Positions 27,973 to 38,297 of a stretch of 64,000 nt of DNA are shown in pieces; position 1 is the stretch's first letter, and each line of letters starts with the position of its first letter. A program made the translations under genes and the position numbers. The stretch lies in assembly GCA_002389675.1 (NCBI GenBank), contig DGQF01000009.1, positions 213,481 through 277,480 of the forward strand, in the 5' to 3' direction. Origin of the DNA: Gammaproteobacteria bacterium UBA4421. GTDB lineage: Bacteria > Pseudomonadota > Gammaproteobacteria > Pseudomonadales > Azotimanducaceae. Below the pieces are notes generated by a model. That model saw nothing but the letters and a program-made list of their open reading frames with translations. It was not told where the DNA came from and made no database searches.

Positions 27973-28014
27973 AGAACATTCCTATTCGACTTGCCCGAGG
28001 ATCAGTGGGCTCCG

Positions 28015-28623
28015 CTATGCGTTGATCGCTTTATCAAACGCAGGGCGCTGTGCAATGCGCGCAACGTAACTTTTAAGATTAGCCATCTCCTGCGTCACAC
28101 AACCCAAACGATTAGCCATAAAACAGGCATGCCCCAACATGATGTCTGCCGCAGAAAAATCCCCAATCAAATATTCTTTACCTTCTAACGCCTCTTCTAC
28201 CGGCACCAGCGAGCGATTCAGCAATTTTTGTGCTTGCGCCAATGCTGTCTCGTCGCGACGCGCGGCGGGCAACAGAACAGTCTGCACCACTATTGTATTG
28301 ACCGGCGGCATCACCATACCCTCGCAATAGTGCAACCACTGCAGATAAGCCGGAAACTCCGGTGCATCTGTCGACGGCTTCATACCTGCATTTTTATGCC
28401 GCTCAAGAACGTACTCAACAATGGCCCCGGATTCATAAATACTGACATCACCATCGTCCAGCACGGGCACTCGCCCGAGCGGATGGCGACTACGGTGTTC
28501 ATCAGATTTCAAATCTTTCGGATGAAAATCCATACGATTCAACTTGTAGGGCAGCTGTAACTCTTCCAGCAACCATAAAATTCGTCCCGCTCTAGAGTTA
28601 GGGGCAAAATGAAGTGTCAGCAT
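28015..28623 (-). CDS. Glutathione S-transferase
   Basis: A 202-residue cytosolic GST with the thioredoxin-like N-terminal domain (MLTLHFAPNSRAGRILWLLEEL, the Ser after Asn being the likely thiolate-stabilising residue), the RVPVLDDGDVSIYESGAIVEYV glutathione-binding block, and an alpha-helical C-terminal domain with DFSAADIMLGHA. It may conjugate or isomerise reactive intermediates. Its ATG overlaps the stop of the upstream VOC gene (TAATG), so both are translated together. Neighbouring flavin monooxygenase and VOC genes suggest aromatic or epoxide intermediates. Confidence 0.88.
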   Translation of the reverse strand: MLTLHFAPNSRAGRILWLLEELQLPYKLNRMDFHPKDLKSDEHRSRHPLGRVPVLDDGDVSIYESGAIVEYVLERHKNAGMKPSTDAPEFPAYLQWLHYCEGMVMPPVNTIVVQTVLLPAARRDETALAQAQKLLNRSLVPVEEALEGKEYLIGDFSAADIMLGHACFMANRLGCVTQEMANLKSYVARIAQRPAFDKAINA

Positions 28624-29333
28624 TAGGGTTCCTCTTTTTTAGGCGGCCGCTTAACCGGCGGCGCGTTGGGCACCGAGTTGAGAATGAGTTCATCCGGCGC
28701 ATTCATAATCGCTTCATACATTCCAGCTGGATAGTTCGTCATGTGGGGGCCTGTCGTTTGCCTCAAGTCAGGCTGACCAACCGCTCCACCCTGATCAGCA
28801 TAGTCACTGGGATTTTTAAAACGCGCCAGTTCCTGCGGCGTGATTCCCGCCAGCTCGACCACCTCTGGATCAATCCAAACTTCATTATCTATCGGCTGCA
28901 TGGAATAACTCAATTCCAAAGAAAGGCTCTCAGGACCTGCAAAATAGATGGAGCAACACATACCGTGCTCAACAGGACCCATGACCGGAACACCTTTTGC
29001 GCGCAGACGGTCTCTCATGGCCAATAGTACCTGATGATTGTCCACTTTCAGCGCCAAATGCTGCATCGTGCCACCGGCGCTATTAGCGCCCGGATTGCCC
29101 GCGTGTGATGTTCCTAAAACACCCGCAATATCCTTAATCTGCGGATTGGAGACAAACGCAATTGAACTCTCATCATTTAATCGCAAAAAACCATGCCAGG
29201 TATTTTCAGCCCCATGCATCCAATATAGCGCCTGCAATTCCATACCCAGTTTATCGGTAAAAAACTCGATTTGTTCTTTCATATTTGACGTGCACACGGC
29301 CAGATGATGCAAGCCTTGCACTTTATTCACCAT
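28623..29333 (-). CDS. VOC-family (glyoxalase/extradiol dioxygenase-fold) protein
   Basis: A 236-residue protein with beta-alpha-beta-beta-beta modules of the vicinal oxygen chelate fold. The opening QGLHHLAVCTSNMKEQIEFF has a candidate metal histidine, with MQHLALKVDN in the second half and SLSLELSYSM near the third ligand. Members include extradiol ring-cleavage dioxygenases, glyoxalases and methylmalonyl-CoA epimerases; the function here is not resolved. ATG 29333 gives the natural start MVNKVQ, with GGGAG upstream. The stop overlaps the GST start. It lies just downstream of an aromatic-type flavin monooxygenase, about 90 bp away. Confidence 0.8.
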   Translation of the reverse strand: MVNKVQGLHHLAVCTSNMKEQIEFFTDKLGMELQALYWMHGAENTWHGFLRLNDESSIAFVSNPQIKDIAGVLGTSHAGNPGANSAGGTMQHLALKVDNHQVLLAMRDRLRAKGVPVMGPVEHGMCCSIYFAGPESLSLELSYSMQPIDNEVWIDPEVVELAGITPQELARFKNPSDYADQGGAVGQPDLRQTTGPHMTNYPAGMYEAIMNAPDELILNSVPNAPPVKRPPKKEEP

Positions 29334-29423
29334 ACGCGCTTTCTCCCTCAACAGACCCTATCTCGCCAAATTCGCGGGACCGCCGTTAGCATAACCCGTA
29401 ATAAGCGCGTTTCAACACACGCA

Positions 29424-30605
29424 CTAAAATTTCGTCGCCGCACGCGCATCATAGGCAAACAACCTGCTTGCGGTACGTTCACCCGCTTTAGCCGCAACAA
29501 GGTTACGCATCCAAGCACCGACCCCCGACAGGTGGAAGACTCGGGCATGTCGTCTGGAGCCCCTTTGAACGTAGGCTGTCCTGGGGCGACGCAATTTCTC
29601 ATAACGCTGCAACGCCTCAGCAACGCCTGCAGCGGATTTCACGCACGCCGTCAGCACCGCAGCATCCTCAATGGCCATAGCGGCACCTTGCGCCATAAAC
29701 GGCAACGTAGGATGACAGGCGTCACCCAACAATGTCACTCGCCCCTTCCCCCATTTGGACATGGGCGCACGATCATACAACGCCCATTTATAAAGCGATT
29801 GGTGATCGGCTTGGTCAATTAAATGCTGAACATCATCATGCCATCCCGCAAAATCCTTTTTCAGCTCAGCATAATCTCCTTTGCTGCTCCAGGACTCGAC
29901 CTGCCAATTAGACTTCTCAACAACACATACACAGTTAACCAGCTCTCCGCGCCGCACATAATAATGCACAAAATGTTTACCCGGCCCCCACCACACAGAG
30001 GCCATGGGTCGGATCCTGTTTTTTGGCAACCGCGCCGCGGGGACCAACGTGCGCCAAGCAACCTGACCGGTAAAATGCGGCGGTTGCGCACCCCATAACA
30101 AATCGCGAATGGTTGAGTGAATGCCATCCGCACCCACCAGCAAATCGCCGCGCTGCACACCCTGAGAGAATTTAATTTCAACACCGCGGCCGTGCTGCTC
30201 AAAATTGTCCACCGATACACCCGCATGGCGCACGATATTCGGCGACAATTTCACAGCCTGCAAAAGCAAATGATGAAGGTCACCCCGATGGATGTGGTAG
30301 TAGGGAGCGCCATAGCGTTCCGCCACCTGAGCGCCCAAAGCAGTTTGCGCAATCAGTCGACCGCTGCGAAAGTGTCTAAACTGGCCCCCTTGCGGCAAAA
30401 ACGCACAGCCCTCCAGAGCTGAAGCCAAACCCAAGCTATGCAGCACCCGCGCGCCATTAGGTGATAATTGCACACCAGCGCCCGCGTCACTGTCCATCAC
30501 GGCGCGTTCAAAAATAGATACTTGATGTCCCTGCTGTGCTAGACACAAAGACAGCGTCATGCCGCCGATGCCACCGCCAACAATCATGACGTTAAGAGGT
30601 CTCAT
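29424..30605 (-). CDS. FAD-dependent monooxygenase, salicylate/3-hydroxybenzoate hydroxylase type
   Basis: A 393-residue class A flavoprotein monooxygenase: GGGIGGMTLSLCLAQQGH (FAD Rossmann), the DG motif in LLVGADGIHSTIRD, and the second FAD motif GRVTLLGDACHPTLPFMAQG. It hydroxylates phenolic or aromatic acids using NAD(P)H and O2 (salicylate 1-hydroxylase, 3-hydroxybenzoate 6-hydroxylase and UbiH-like enzymes are relatives). AAAGGAG lies 7 bp before ATG 30605. It heads a same-strand cluster with the VOC, GST and acyl-CoA ligase genes. The substrate is not assignable from sequence. Confidence 0.88.
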   Translation of the reverse strand: MRPLNVMIVGGGIGGMTLSLCLAQQGHQVSIFERAVMDSDAGAGVQLSPNGARVLHSLGLASALEGCAFLPQGGQFRHFRSGRLIAQTALGAQVAERYGAPYYHIHRGDLHHLLLQAVKLSPNIVRHAGVSVDNFEQHGRGVEIKFSQGVQRGDLLVGADGIHSTIRDLLWGAQPPHFTGQVAWRTLVPAARLPKNRIRPMASVWWGPGKHFVHYYVRRGELVNCVCVVEKSNWQVESWSSKGDYAELKKDFAGWHDDVQHLIDQADHQSLYKWALYDRAPMSKWGKGRVTLLGDACHPTLPFMAQGAAMAIEDAAVLTACVKSAAGVAEALQRYEKLRRPRTAYVQRGSRRHARVFHLSGVGAWMRNLVAAKAGERTASRLFAYDARAATKF

Positions 30606-30682
30606 TGTTCGACTCCTTTCGCGTTACTTGATAAGGACATTTTCACCACAGGCCAAAGGTTCGCTCGGAGCCGCGCTACACT

Positions 30683-30708
30683 GCAGAGGCACGATAGCGC
30701 CTCACTGC
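30683..30708 (+). other. Hairpin upstream of dbpA
   Basis: GCAG-AGGC (30683-30690) can pair with GCCT-CA-CTGC (30699-30708) with a 2-nt bulge and an 8-nt loop. It lies about 90 bp before the dbpA start and could be part of its leader RNA. Function is unknown. Confidence 0.2.
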
Positions 30709-30794
30709 TATCATAACCATTACAAGCAAGCGCAGCAGGACGTTATAGGCTAGACTTTGCGCCCCGCCCGACACATCGCTGTTAACGATAAGCT

Positions 30795-32186
30795 ATGAGC
30801 AATTCTGAGTCACAAGATTTTTCCAGCATCAACCTCTCCGCTGCACAATTGGAGAATCTGCAGCAACTCGGGTACACCAAAATGACACCAGTGCAAGCGA
30901 TTAGCTTGCCGCCAATACTGCAGGGCAAAGACCTCATAGCACAAGCTAAAACCGGCAGCGGAAAAACTGCAGCATTTGGTTTGGGACTGCTGCAAAAAAT
31001 CAACGCCAGCGACCTTCGAATCCAAGCACTCATTTTATGCCCCACTCGTGAGTTGGCCGATCAGGTGGGTAAAGAATTGCGGCGTCTTGCCAGAGCCACT
31101 CCAAACATCAAGCTGGTCTCCCTGTGTGGCGGCAAACCTTTTGGCCCTCAAAAAGGATCACTGATTCACGGAGCCCACATCGCAGTCGGCACGCCTGGCA
31201 GAGTCCTTGACCACCTGAGCAAAAAAACGCTGCGTCTACATGCGCTAAAAACATTTGTGCTTGATGAAGCCGATCGAATGCTTGACATGGGATTTGCAGA
31301 GGATATGCAACATATTGTCGAGCATACCCCCAACCATCGGCAGACATTGTTATTCTCAGCAACCTTTCCCGATTCTATTCAACACATCAGCAGACGCTTC
31401 CAAAAAAATCCAACCCAAGTCAAAGTTGAATCACAACACCAAGCCGAAGTTATTGAGCAAATTTTCTATCACGTCCAAAAACACGAGCGCAACAATACGC
31501 TGTTGGCTTTGTTTGAACACTACCAACCGCAATCCACGCTGGTATTTTGTCGCACTAAAATTCAATGTGACCAAGTTGCAGCCCACCTTAATTCACACAA
31601 CATTCAGGCGTTAGCTATTCATGGCGATTTCGACCAACGAGAGCGCGACCGGGTATTGCTCCAGTTTTCCAACCACAGTTGTCCTGTGCTTGTCGCCACG
31701 GATGTTGCTGCGCGCGGCTTGGACATTAAATTATTAGAGGCTGTGATCAATTACGAGCTCCCCCACGATCCTGAAATTTACGTCCATCGCATCGGCCGCA
31801 CGGGTCGCGCAGGCGAACAGGGTCGAGCTTTCAGCCTGTTCACCAGCGCCGAACAGCAGCGTATCAACACCATTGAAACCTTCACTAATGCCCCTGCCAT
31901 TCAAGACGTTTACGCCAGCCTAAACCGGCACAGCAACCTCAAAATCTATGGCGCAATGACCACAATCGAAATTAACGCCGGACGTAAAAACAAAATTCGT
32001 CCTGGCGATTTGCTGGGTGCCTTAACCGGTGATGGGGGACTCCCGGCGGAGGCCATCGGTAAAATAGATATCTTCGATCAAGCCAGTTTTGTGGCGGTTA
32101 AAAACAGCTCGGCTAAAGCGGCCGTCGAATATCTGGATCAGGGTCGGGTCAAAGGCAAAATAGTGCGTGCGCGCCGTCTGGTGTAA
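30795..32186 (+). CDS. dbpA: ATP-dependent RNA helicase DbpA
   Basis: A 463-residue DEAD-box helicase. The Q motif lies before TPVQAISLPPIL; motif I is AKTGSGKT, Ia PTRELADQV, II DEAD, III SAT, and VI HRIGRTGRAG. The stretch LCPTRELADQVGKELRRLAR and the C-terminal RNA-binding domain (INAGRKNKIRPGDLLGALTG and following) are specific for DbpA, which recognises hairpin 92 of 23S rRNA and acts in late 50S subunit assembly. The length matches E. coli DbpA (457 aa). It is a single gene, divergent from the flavin monooxygenase, with about 190 bp between them. Confidence 0.95.
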   Translation: MSNSESQDFSSINLSAAQLENLQQLGYTKMTPVQAISLPPILQGKDLIAQAKTGSGKTAAFGLGLLQKINASDLRIQALILCPTRELADQVGKELRRLARATPNIKLVSLCGGKPFGPQKGSLIHGAHIAVGTPGRVLDHLSKKTLRLHALKTFVLDEADRMLDMGFAEDMQHIVEHTPNHRQTLLFSATFPDSIQHISRRFQKNPTQVKVESQHQAEVIEQIFYHVQKHERNNTLLALFEHYQPQSTLVFCRTKIQCDQVAAHLNSHNIQALAIHGDFDQRERDRVLLQFSNHSCPVLVATDVAARGLDIKLLEAVINYELPHDPEIYVHRIGRTGRAGEQGRAFSLFTSAEQQRINTIETFTNAPAIQDVYASLNRHSNLKIYGAMTTIEINAGRKNKIRPGDLLGALTGDGGLPAEAIGKIDIFDQASFVAVKNSSAKAAVEYLDQGRVKGKIVRARRLV

Positions 32187-32199
32187 GCATGCTGACGCA

Positions 32200-32673
32200 T
32201 CAGACCAACATCGACTGATCTATCGGGTGAAACACATCTGCGGCATCGATTAACGCCTTCGCCGTTAAAGCCGCCACCCCATAGACCTCAACCTGCGCCC
32301 CATAAACGGCACGCACCTTATCAAGCAGCAAATCAAAATCACCGTCCCCCGACAACAGCACCACCCGATCCAATTTAGGGGCATGCTCTATGATGTCTAA
32401 CGTAATGCCTACATCCCAGTCACCCTTGGCCGAGCCATCGCCGCGCTGCACAAACGGCTTTAATCTGACGTTGAAGCCAATGTGCCGCAGCGCAGCCTGA
32501 AATTTCTGCTGGCCTATATCGCCGCGGGATGTGGCATAGGCCGTGGCTATTACCAAATCTCCCGTCTTGGACAGACGCTGCCAAAAGGAACGATAATCAA
32601 ATGTCCTTTGATACGTATCTCGCGTGGTGTAGTAGATATTCTGCACATCCACAAACAATCCAATTTTATCCAT
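32200..32673 (-). CDS. NYN-domain protein (LabA/DUF88 family), probable PIN-like nuclease
   Basis: A 157-residue protein starting MDKIGLFVDVQNIYYTTRD, with conserved acidic residues in FVDVQN, DVGITLDIIEH and LSGDGDFDLLLDKV. These are the metal-binding aspartates of the NYN/PIN-like fold, thought to cleave RNA. ATG 32673 is chosen because GGTGGAGA lies directly upstream. It converges on dbpA with 13 bp between the stops. An RNA role beside dbpA is plausible, but the two are on opposite strands and not co-transcribed. Confidence 0.82.
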   Translation of the reverse strand: MDKIGLFVDVQNIYYTTRDTYQRTFDYRSFWQRLSKTGDLVIATAYATSRGDIGQQKFQAALRHIGFNVRLKPFVQRGDGSAKGDWDVGITLDIIEHAPKLDRVVLLSGDGDFDLLLDKVRAVYGAQVEVYGVAALTAKALIDAADVFHPIDQSMLV

Positions 32674-32917
32674 GTCTCCACCCGCTCCAGTGATCTGGAC
32701 CATTATGGGCTGATGACAAATTAATGCTAACCCACCGCACGTTGCAGAGGGTTAACGTTGACCTGTCTTAAGGTTGCCGCAAAACCTTATAGTGACTGGG
32801 AATAGCCCTTGAAAGTATCAATTTTTTAAAAAAAGCGTCAAAATCTAGCTGATAACTATGTTGTGGCATATCAACAGTCCGCCGCAATTTTTCAATAGAC
32901 AACGCTGGAGAAACTAC

Positions 32918-34240
32918 ATGAGCGAGGTCGACTCTCGATCTGCAACCCCTACCGATGCGCCCGTCCAAATGCCTTCTGCTGAAGGCGCGCAAAGCAAAGG
33001 GCAGATTCCCTCAGCATACGATCTCCCCTTGGCGGACATCATGCCGATCAGCCCCCGCTTGTTTCGCGAAAACCGCTGGCAGGAATACTTCGAGCGACTG
33101 CGCGCAGAGGACCCCGTTCACTTTAATGAAACCGATATGGCAGGGCGCTTTTGGTCTTTGACCCGATATGACGACATCAAACGCGTCGATACAGATTGGC
33201 AGCACTTCACCTCCTCCAAAGGCATCACTTTGGGCTTTCCAGTGGATGCCGAACTGCCCGAAGGTATGCTCGAGCTCAGCACGTTCATTGCACAAGACCC
33301 ACCCATACACGATGTTCAGCGCAAAACAGTAGCCGGCGCCGCGGCACCTGGCAACCTCGCCAATATGGAGGCGCTCATCAGGCAACGCACGGGGCAGGTT
33401 CTAGATCAATTGCCTGAGAATGAAACCTTCGACTGGGTGGATACTGTCTCTATTGAGCTCACTACCATGATGCTAGCCACCTTGTTTGATTTTCCTTTTG
33501 AAGATCGACGCAAACTGACTCGATGGTCGGACGTCACGTTTGCCGTACCTCAACCTGGCGGCATTGTTGAGTCCATTGAGCAACGACGCGACGAGCTATT
33601 GGAATGCTTGGCCTACTTCAACCAACTACGTGAACAAAGAAAAGGTATTCCCGGCAACGATCTGGTCTCCATGCTGGCTAACGGCGACGATACAAAAGAC
33701 ATGCCGCCAATGGAGTATCTCGGCAACCTCTTGCTGTTGATTGTGGGTGGCAACGACACGACCCGCAATACAATGTCTGGCAGCGTGTATGGACTGAACA
33801 AATTTCCTGAACAATTTGCTAAGTTGGTCAAAAACCCGGGATTAATTCCACAAATGGTGGCTGAAATCATTCGTTGGCAAACACCACTGGCCTACATGCG
33901 ACGCACGGCCAATCAGGACTGTGAAATTCGAGGCAAACAAATCAAGCAAGGTGACCAACTGTTGATGTGGTATGTCTCAGGTAACCGTGACCAAGACGTT
34001 TTCGACAATGCTGATCAGATCGACATCGAACGTCACAATGCGCGACAGCACTTATCCTTTGGCTTTGGCATTCATCGCTGCATGGGTAATCGACTTGCCG
34101 AGCTTCAGTTAAAAATACTGTGGGAAGAAATTTTACAGCGTTTTCAAACCATCGAAGTGCAGGCCGAACCCGAGCGCACGCTCTCCTCGTTCGTCAAAGG
34201 CTATACACACTTACCCGTGCAAATCACCCGCAAACATTAA
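32918..34240 (+). CDS. Cytochrome P450, CYP153-like (alkane/terminal hydroxylase type)
   Basis: A 440-residue soluble P450 with the I-helix VGGNDTTRNT, ExxR in EIIRWQTPLAYMRR, and the heme loop LSFGFGIHRCMGNRLAELQL. The heme region, the downstream KILWEEILQRF and the C-terminal SSFVKGYTHLPV match my memory of the CYP153 family, which hydroxylates the terminal carbon of medium-chain alkanes, fatty acids or alicyclic compounds. CYP153 genes usually sit beside ferredoxin and ferredoxin reductase genes; none is here. GGAG lies 7 bp before ATG 32918. The next gene starts 12 bp downstream, so the P450 and amidohydrolase form an operon. Confidence 0.85.
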   Translation: MSEVDSRSATPTDAPVQMPSAEGAQSKGQIPSAYDLPLADIMPISPRLFRENRWQEYFERLRAEDPVHFNETDMAGRFWSLTRYDDIKRVDTDWQHFTSSKGITLGFPVDAELPEGMLELSTFIAQDPPIHDVQRKTVAGAAAPGNLANMEALIRQRTGQVLDQLPENETFDWVDTVSIELTTMMLATLFDFPFEDRRKLTRWSDVTFAVPQPGGIVESIEQRRDELLECLAYFNQLREQRKGIPGNDLVSMLANGDDTKDMPPMEYLGNLLLLIVGGNDTTRNTMSGSVYGLNKFPEQFAKLVKNPGLIPQMVAEIIRWQTPLAYMRRTANQDCEIRGKQIKQGDQLLMWYVSGNRDQDVFDNADQIDIERHNARQHLSFGFGIHRCMGNRLAELQLKILWEEILQRFQTIEVQAEPERTLSSFVKGYTHLPVQITRKH

Positions 34241-34252
34241 GGCTATACACTC

Positions 34253-36001
34253 ATGAGCTATGACTACCTGATTAAGCATGCGACCATCGTAGACGGCACT
34301 GGTGCCGCGCCCTTTGAGGGCAATATTGCGATCCAAGACGGGCTAATTGTGGATGTCGGAAACGCCACCGGCAGCGCCAAAGAGACCATCAACGCGCAAG
34401 GGGCAACCGCGGCACCTGGTTGGGTTGACGTTCACACCCATTATGACGGTCAAGTCAGTTGGGATGATCAGCTCGATCCGTCGTTCAGCCACGGGGTGAC
34501 CAGTGTTGTCATGGGCAACTGCGGCGTAGGTTTTGCGCCCTGCCCACCCGGCGGAGAGCGGGGGATGATCGAATTAATGGAGGGCGTGGAAGACATTCCC
34601 GGCACAGCTCTTTATGAAGGAATTGAGTGGGGCCGCTGGGAGACATTCCCGGAGTATATTGATTACCTGGGAACCCGCCAATACACCTTGGATGTCGGCA
34701 CTCAAATCCCTCATTCGGCATTGCGCAACTACGTAATGGGCGAACGCGCATTAAATCATGAAGACGCCACCTCAGCCGACCTAGTTCATATGCAACAAAT
34801 AGTTGAGGAGGCCCTTCGAGCTGGCGCATTGGGATTCTCGACATCAAGAACCATTGGTCATCGGTCTATTGTGGGTGAACCGATTCCGGGCACCTTTGCC
34901 GAAAAATCAGAGCTATTGGCCATTGGCCTGGCGATGAAAAATGCCGGGCGCGGCGTTTTTCAAGCGGTTCCAGCTGGTGTTGTGGGAGATATTGCCGGGC
35001 CAGAACATTGGACAACCGAACAAGAAGTGGAGCTGTTTGCGGAGATTGCAGAATCTTCCGGACGCAACTGTACATTTACTCTGGTGCAAAATTCCAACCG
35101 GCCTGACCAATGGCGCAATTGCCTAGACATCGTTGAACAAGCCAACGCACGAGGGCTAATGCTGCGACCACAAATCACAACTCGGCCCATCGGGTTGGTC
35201 ACCAGTTTACGCACCTATCACATGTTCCAAAGACGGGAAACCTTCCTCAAGCTGGCCCAACTGCCCTTCGAACGTATGTTGGCCGAAATGCACAAACCAG
35301 AGGTAAAAGCCGCCATTCTCAGTGACGCTGACATCCCACCGACACAAACTGGCGCCATGGCCAACGTCTTTGGTCTCATGGCAATGGCCGCACCCAATAT
35401 GTTTCCTATTGACCTGCCCATTAACTACGAGCCGCAGTCTGACAGCAATATCGGCGCCTTGGCCATGGCAGCCAACCAAGACGTCGCTGAATTTATGTAC
35501 GACTTTTTGATTTCCAATCAAGGCAACCGATTTGCCATCCTCCTAGGCGCAAATTTCGTCGATGGCAGTTTCAGTGTTATGGAGGAGATGATTCAACACC
35601 CGGATACAACCATTGGTTTGTCTGACGCCGGCGCCCACGTCAACCTTATCTTTGACGCAGTCAATCCTACTTATCAAATCACCCACTGGGTTAGAGACCG
35701 CACACGCGGCCCACGCATGCCGATTGAGCTGATGGTTCATAAACAAACGCTGCGCAACGCCCAACTGTTTGGCCTGCATGACCGAGGTCAAATCGCGGCT
35801 GGAAAACGAGCTGATCTCAACCTCTTTGACTTACAAAAATTAGATCTTGGGGAACTACAGGTGCATCACGATCTGCCCGCCGGCGGATCGCGCATTTTAC
35901 AACCCGCAAGCGGATACCTAAATACCTTTGTCCACGGTGTTAAAACTCGCCAGCATGATCACGATACAGGCGCAAGACCGGGACGCGTGATTCGCGGCTA
36001 G
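34253..36001 (+). CDS. N-acyl-D-amino-acid deacylase family amidohydrolase (paralogue 2)
   Basis: A 582-residue amidohydrolase_3 protein with [11 protein letters not shown] (His61, His63), MGNCGVGF (Cys90), [12 protein letters not shown] near residue 460 and a C-terminal PGRVIRG. It is clearly homologous along its length to the protein at 1156-2835, sharing stretches such as [10 protein letters not shown] and HYDGQV. It follows the CYP153-like gene by 12 bp, so the two are co-transcribed. The natural amide is unknown. A strong hairpin follows the stop. Confidence 0.88.
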   Translation: MSYDYLIKHATIVDGTGAAPFEGNIAIQDGLIVDVGNATGSAKETINAQGATAAPGWVDVHTHYDGQVSWDDQLDPSFSHGVTSVVMGNCGVGFAPCPPGGERGMIELMEGVEDIPGTALYEGIEWGRWETFPEYIDYLGTRQYTLDVGTQIPHSALRNYVMGERALNHEDATSADLVHMQQIVEEALRAGALGFSTSRTIGHRSIVGEPIPGTFAEKSELLAIGLAMKNAGRGVFQAVPAGVVGDIAGPEHWTTEQEVELFAEIAESSGRNCTFTLVQNSNRPDQWRNCLDIVEQANARGLMLRPQITTRPIGLVTSLRTYHMFQRRETFLKLAQLPFERMLAEMHKPEVKAAILSDADIPPTQTGAMANVFGLMAMAAPNMFPIDLPINYEPQSDSNIGALAMAANQDVAEFMYDFLISNQGNRFAILLGANFVDGSFSVMEEMIQHPDTTIGLSDAGAHVNLIFDAVNPTYQITHWVRDRTRGPRMPIELMVHKQTLRNAQLFGLHDRGQIAAGKRADLNLFDLQKLDLGELQVHHDLPAGGSRILQPASGYLNTFVHGVKTRQHDHDTGARPGRVIRG

Positions 36002-36017
36002 GCCTTGAGAGAAAGCA

Positions 36018-36041
36018 GGTACGCCTGAGAACAGGCGTGCC
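36018..36041. terminator. Strong hairpin between convergent genes
   Basis: A 10-bp stem (one G-T pair) with an AGAA loop: GGTACGCCTG at 36018-36027 against CAGGCGTGCC at 36032-36041. It lies 16 bp after one stop and 15 bp before the other. On the minus strand it is followed by TGCTTTCTCTC, so it may end the molybdenum-enzyme transcript, and both by position. Confidence 0.6.
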
Positions 36042-36056
36042 GCCAACCCACCGCAC

Positions 36057-38297
36057 TCAAACCAACTGGTAGCCCTGCGCACTCAATGGCATGGATCGAA
36101 TACGGTCACCGGTCGCCGCAAAAATAGCATTGGTCACCGCCGGAGCCAAAGGCGGAAGCGCAGGCTCCCCCAAGCCAGTCGAGGGATGGTCGCTCTCAAT
36201 AAAATGAACCTCGATCTTAGGTGTCTGAGCAATCCGCGTTACCGGATATTGATGAAAATTGTCCTGCTCAATCACGCCTTTTTCCATCGTAATCTGTTGC
36301 CCTGCCATTGTGCTTAACCCGTCGATTATCGACCCCTCTACCTGACTCAGTGCACCGCTACGATTGATTATTGGGCCAACGTCTACGGCGACAACCACCT
36401 TATCGACGTGATAATTACCGCTACCATCCACCGACACTTCTGCAACTTGTGCAATATGCGCCGCATGACAGAAATAAAATGCAAAACCCTGCGCCGAACC
36501 TGATGGCATTGGCTTACCCCAAGCGGCTTTTTCAGCAGCCATTTTAATCACATCAATGGCACGTCCGGTATTGAGGGCATTGACATTACCCTCAGCTGTC
36601 CAACGCCGCGCGCCCATCAGCTCAATCAAGAACTCAACATGATCGCGCTGTGCCAAGACGGCAAGCTCGTGAATGAAACTCTGTTCCACAAACGCATTGG
36701 TATTGGCTCCCGGTGCCCGCCAAGCGCCGCACGGCGTATCTAAAGCAATCATCGACTGACGAACTCTGGCTCGCTCTAAAACCGTCATCGGCAGCTCGTT
36801 ACCCCTGAAACCTGAACCAATGACAGGTTTCTGATCATGCGCAAAACCAATGTAATGTTGATCCCATGCGGCAAGCTTGCCATTGGCATCAATTGCCGCA
36901 CGCATATTCTCAAACCCACCAACCCTAAAAAAGTCATGGTGAATATCATCCGTGCGCGTCCAAGTTAGCTTAACCGGGCCGTCTACCCGGTAAGCGATTG
37001 CCATCGCTTCGGCAGCAAAGTCATGGATGGCCCTTCTCCCGAATCCACCGCCAAGACGCTTCAGGTTAACCTTCACGTTTTCCGGTGCGATACCCAACAT
37101 ATTGCTGGCTATTTCTTTAGCCTGTGCTGGAAACTGACTGCCCATCCAAAGTTCCATTGAATCTGGTTCGCCACCCCGCCCCTTAATGAAATGCGCGGTG
37201 CAATTCATCGGCTCCATGCAAACATGTGCTACGAAGGGAAATTCATAAAACGATTCCAAAGCAAGATGACTTGGATCTGACATCGCAGCCTCTAGTTGAT
37301 CATCATCGCGCTTGACCTCCCCGTGATCTGAACGTGCCAACGCTTGCGCTTGTTGAACCATCCCCGACCAGCTGTCATCTGATGACGCGGTTTCATCCCA
37401 CTGCACTTTTAATTTGTTTTTTGCATCAATGACCGACCAGGTATCGTTGCCGATGATGGCAACGCCCCCTCTTAAAGAGGCCATGCCTTGTATAAACGAC
37501 ATTGAGGCCTTGCCGGCCCGCGCATCGGGTTGCAAGATAAAAGCGTCCGTCACCCCCGGCAGCTTTTTGATTTCAACTTCATTAAATGCAACAGCCTTCC
37601 CCCCGAGCCGAGGACAACGCGAGTAGGTCGCATATTTCATGCCTGGCAAATCCACATCAATACCAAATTGGGATTGGCCTGTCGCAATCACCAAGTTGTC
37701 CACACCACCCACCGAAGTGCCAATAATGGTGTAAGCACGCGGATCTTTAAAAGACAACATTTCTGGATCAGGCATTTCTTGCTGCGCGGCCAACGCAGCC
37801 AGTTGACCGAACGTTCGACGGTTGCCCGAAGCATGCACCACCTCGCTGTTTCGCGCCTCCAGATCTTGCGTATCTACCTCCATTAACAGAGCCGCTGCAG
37901 CAATTAACATCTCGCGTGCCGACGCACCCATCTCGCGCATCGCCTGATAATTTCTGGGGATAGAAGTAGACCCTCCTGCACCTTGAAAACCAAACTGGGC
38001 GGTGTCTACCGGTGCCTGCAAAACTTTCACATCTTCCCAATTAGCACCCATTTCCTCGGCAACAATCATGGGCAAAGAGGTCATAATGCCTTGCCCCATT
38101 TCGGGGTGCGCCGAATAAATGGTGATCTGCCCGTCAGCATCAATCTGTACATATACGTTGAGCGCTTTCGAGCGCACCAGAGTGTCTTTTTCTGCGGCTA
38201 ATACCGATATTGGCAGCGCCATCTGCAGTAAAAAACCACCCCCGGCTAAAGCGCTGGCTTTAAAGAGCTTGCGCCGACTTAATTTAACTTCATTCAT
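36057..38297 (-). CDS. Molybdenum hydroxylase large subunit, isoquinoline 1-oxidoreductase (IorB)-like
   Basis: A 746-residue precursor with a twin-arginine signal ([20 protein letters not shown]), so it is exported folded with its cofactor. The mature part has [25 protein letters not shown] and, near the C-terminus, [13 protein letters not shown] with the active-site Glu of the IorB branch. Relatives oxidise N-heterocycles or aldehydes in the periplasm and need a separate small [2Fe-2S] subunit. That subunit's gene overlaps it by 4 bp (ATGA) at 38294. No cytochrome c subunit gene is adjacent. The substrate is unknown. Confidence 0.88.
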   Translation of the reverse strand: MNEVKLSRRKLFKASALAGGGFLLQMALPISVLAAEKDTLVRSKALNVYVQIDADGQITIYSAHPEMGQGIMTSLPMIVAEEMGANWEDVKVLQAPVDTAQFGFQGAGGSTSIPRNYQAMREMGASAREMLIAAAALLMEVDTQDLEARNSEVVHASGNRRTFGQLAALAAQQEMPDPEMLSFKDPRAYTIIGTSVGGVDNLVIATGQSQFGIDVDLPGMKYATYSRCPRLGGKAVAFNEVEIKKLPGVTDAFILQPDARAGKASMSFIQGMASLRGGVAIIGNDTWSVIDAKNKLKVQWDETASSDDSWSGMVQQAQALARSDHGEVKRDDDQLEAAMSDPSHLALESFYEFPFVAHVCMEPMNCTAHFIKGRGGEPDSMELWMGSQFPAQAKEIASNMLGIAPENVKVNLKRLGGGFGRRAIHDFAAEAMAIAYRVDGPVKLTWTRTDDIHHDFFRVGGFENMRAAIDANGKLAAWDQHYIGFAHDQKPVIGSGFRGNELPMTVLERARVRQSMIALDTPCGAWRAPGANTNAFVEQSFIHELAVLAQRDHVEFLIELMGARRWTAEGNVNALNTGRAIDVIKMAAEKAAWGKPMPSGSAQGFAFYFCHAAHIAQVAEVSVDGSGNYHVDKVVVAVDVGPIINRSGALSQVEGSIIDGLSTMAGQQITMEKGVIEQDNFHQYPVTRIAQTPKIEVHFIESDHPSTGLGEPALPPLAPAVTNAIFAATGDRIRSMPLSAQGYQLV

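Noticed and set aside
32176..32205. Inverted repeat GTCTGGTG / CATCAGAC across the dbpA stop as a terminator
   Set aside because: The stem has a G-T pair and the loop is long, with no T run. The NYN gene converges here, so termination is plausible, but the structure is too weak to list.
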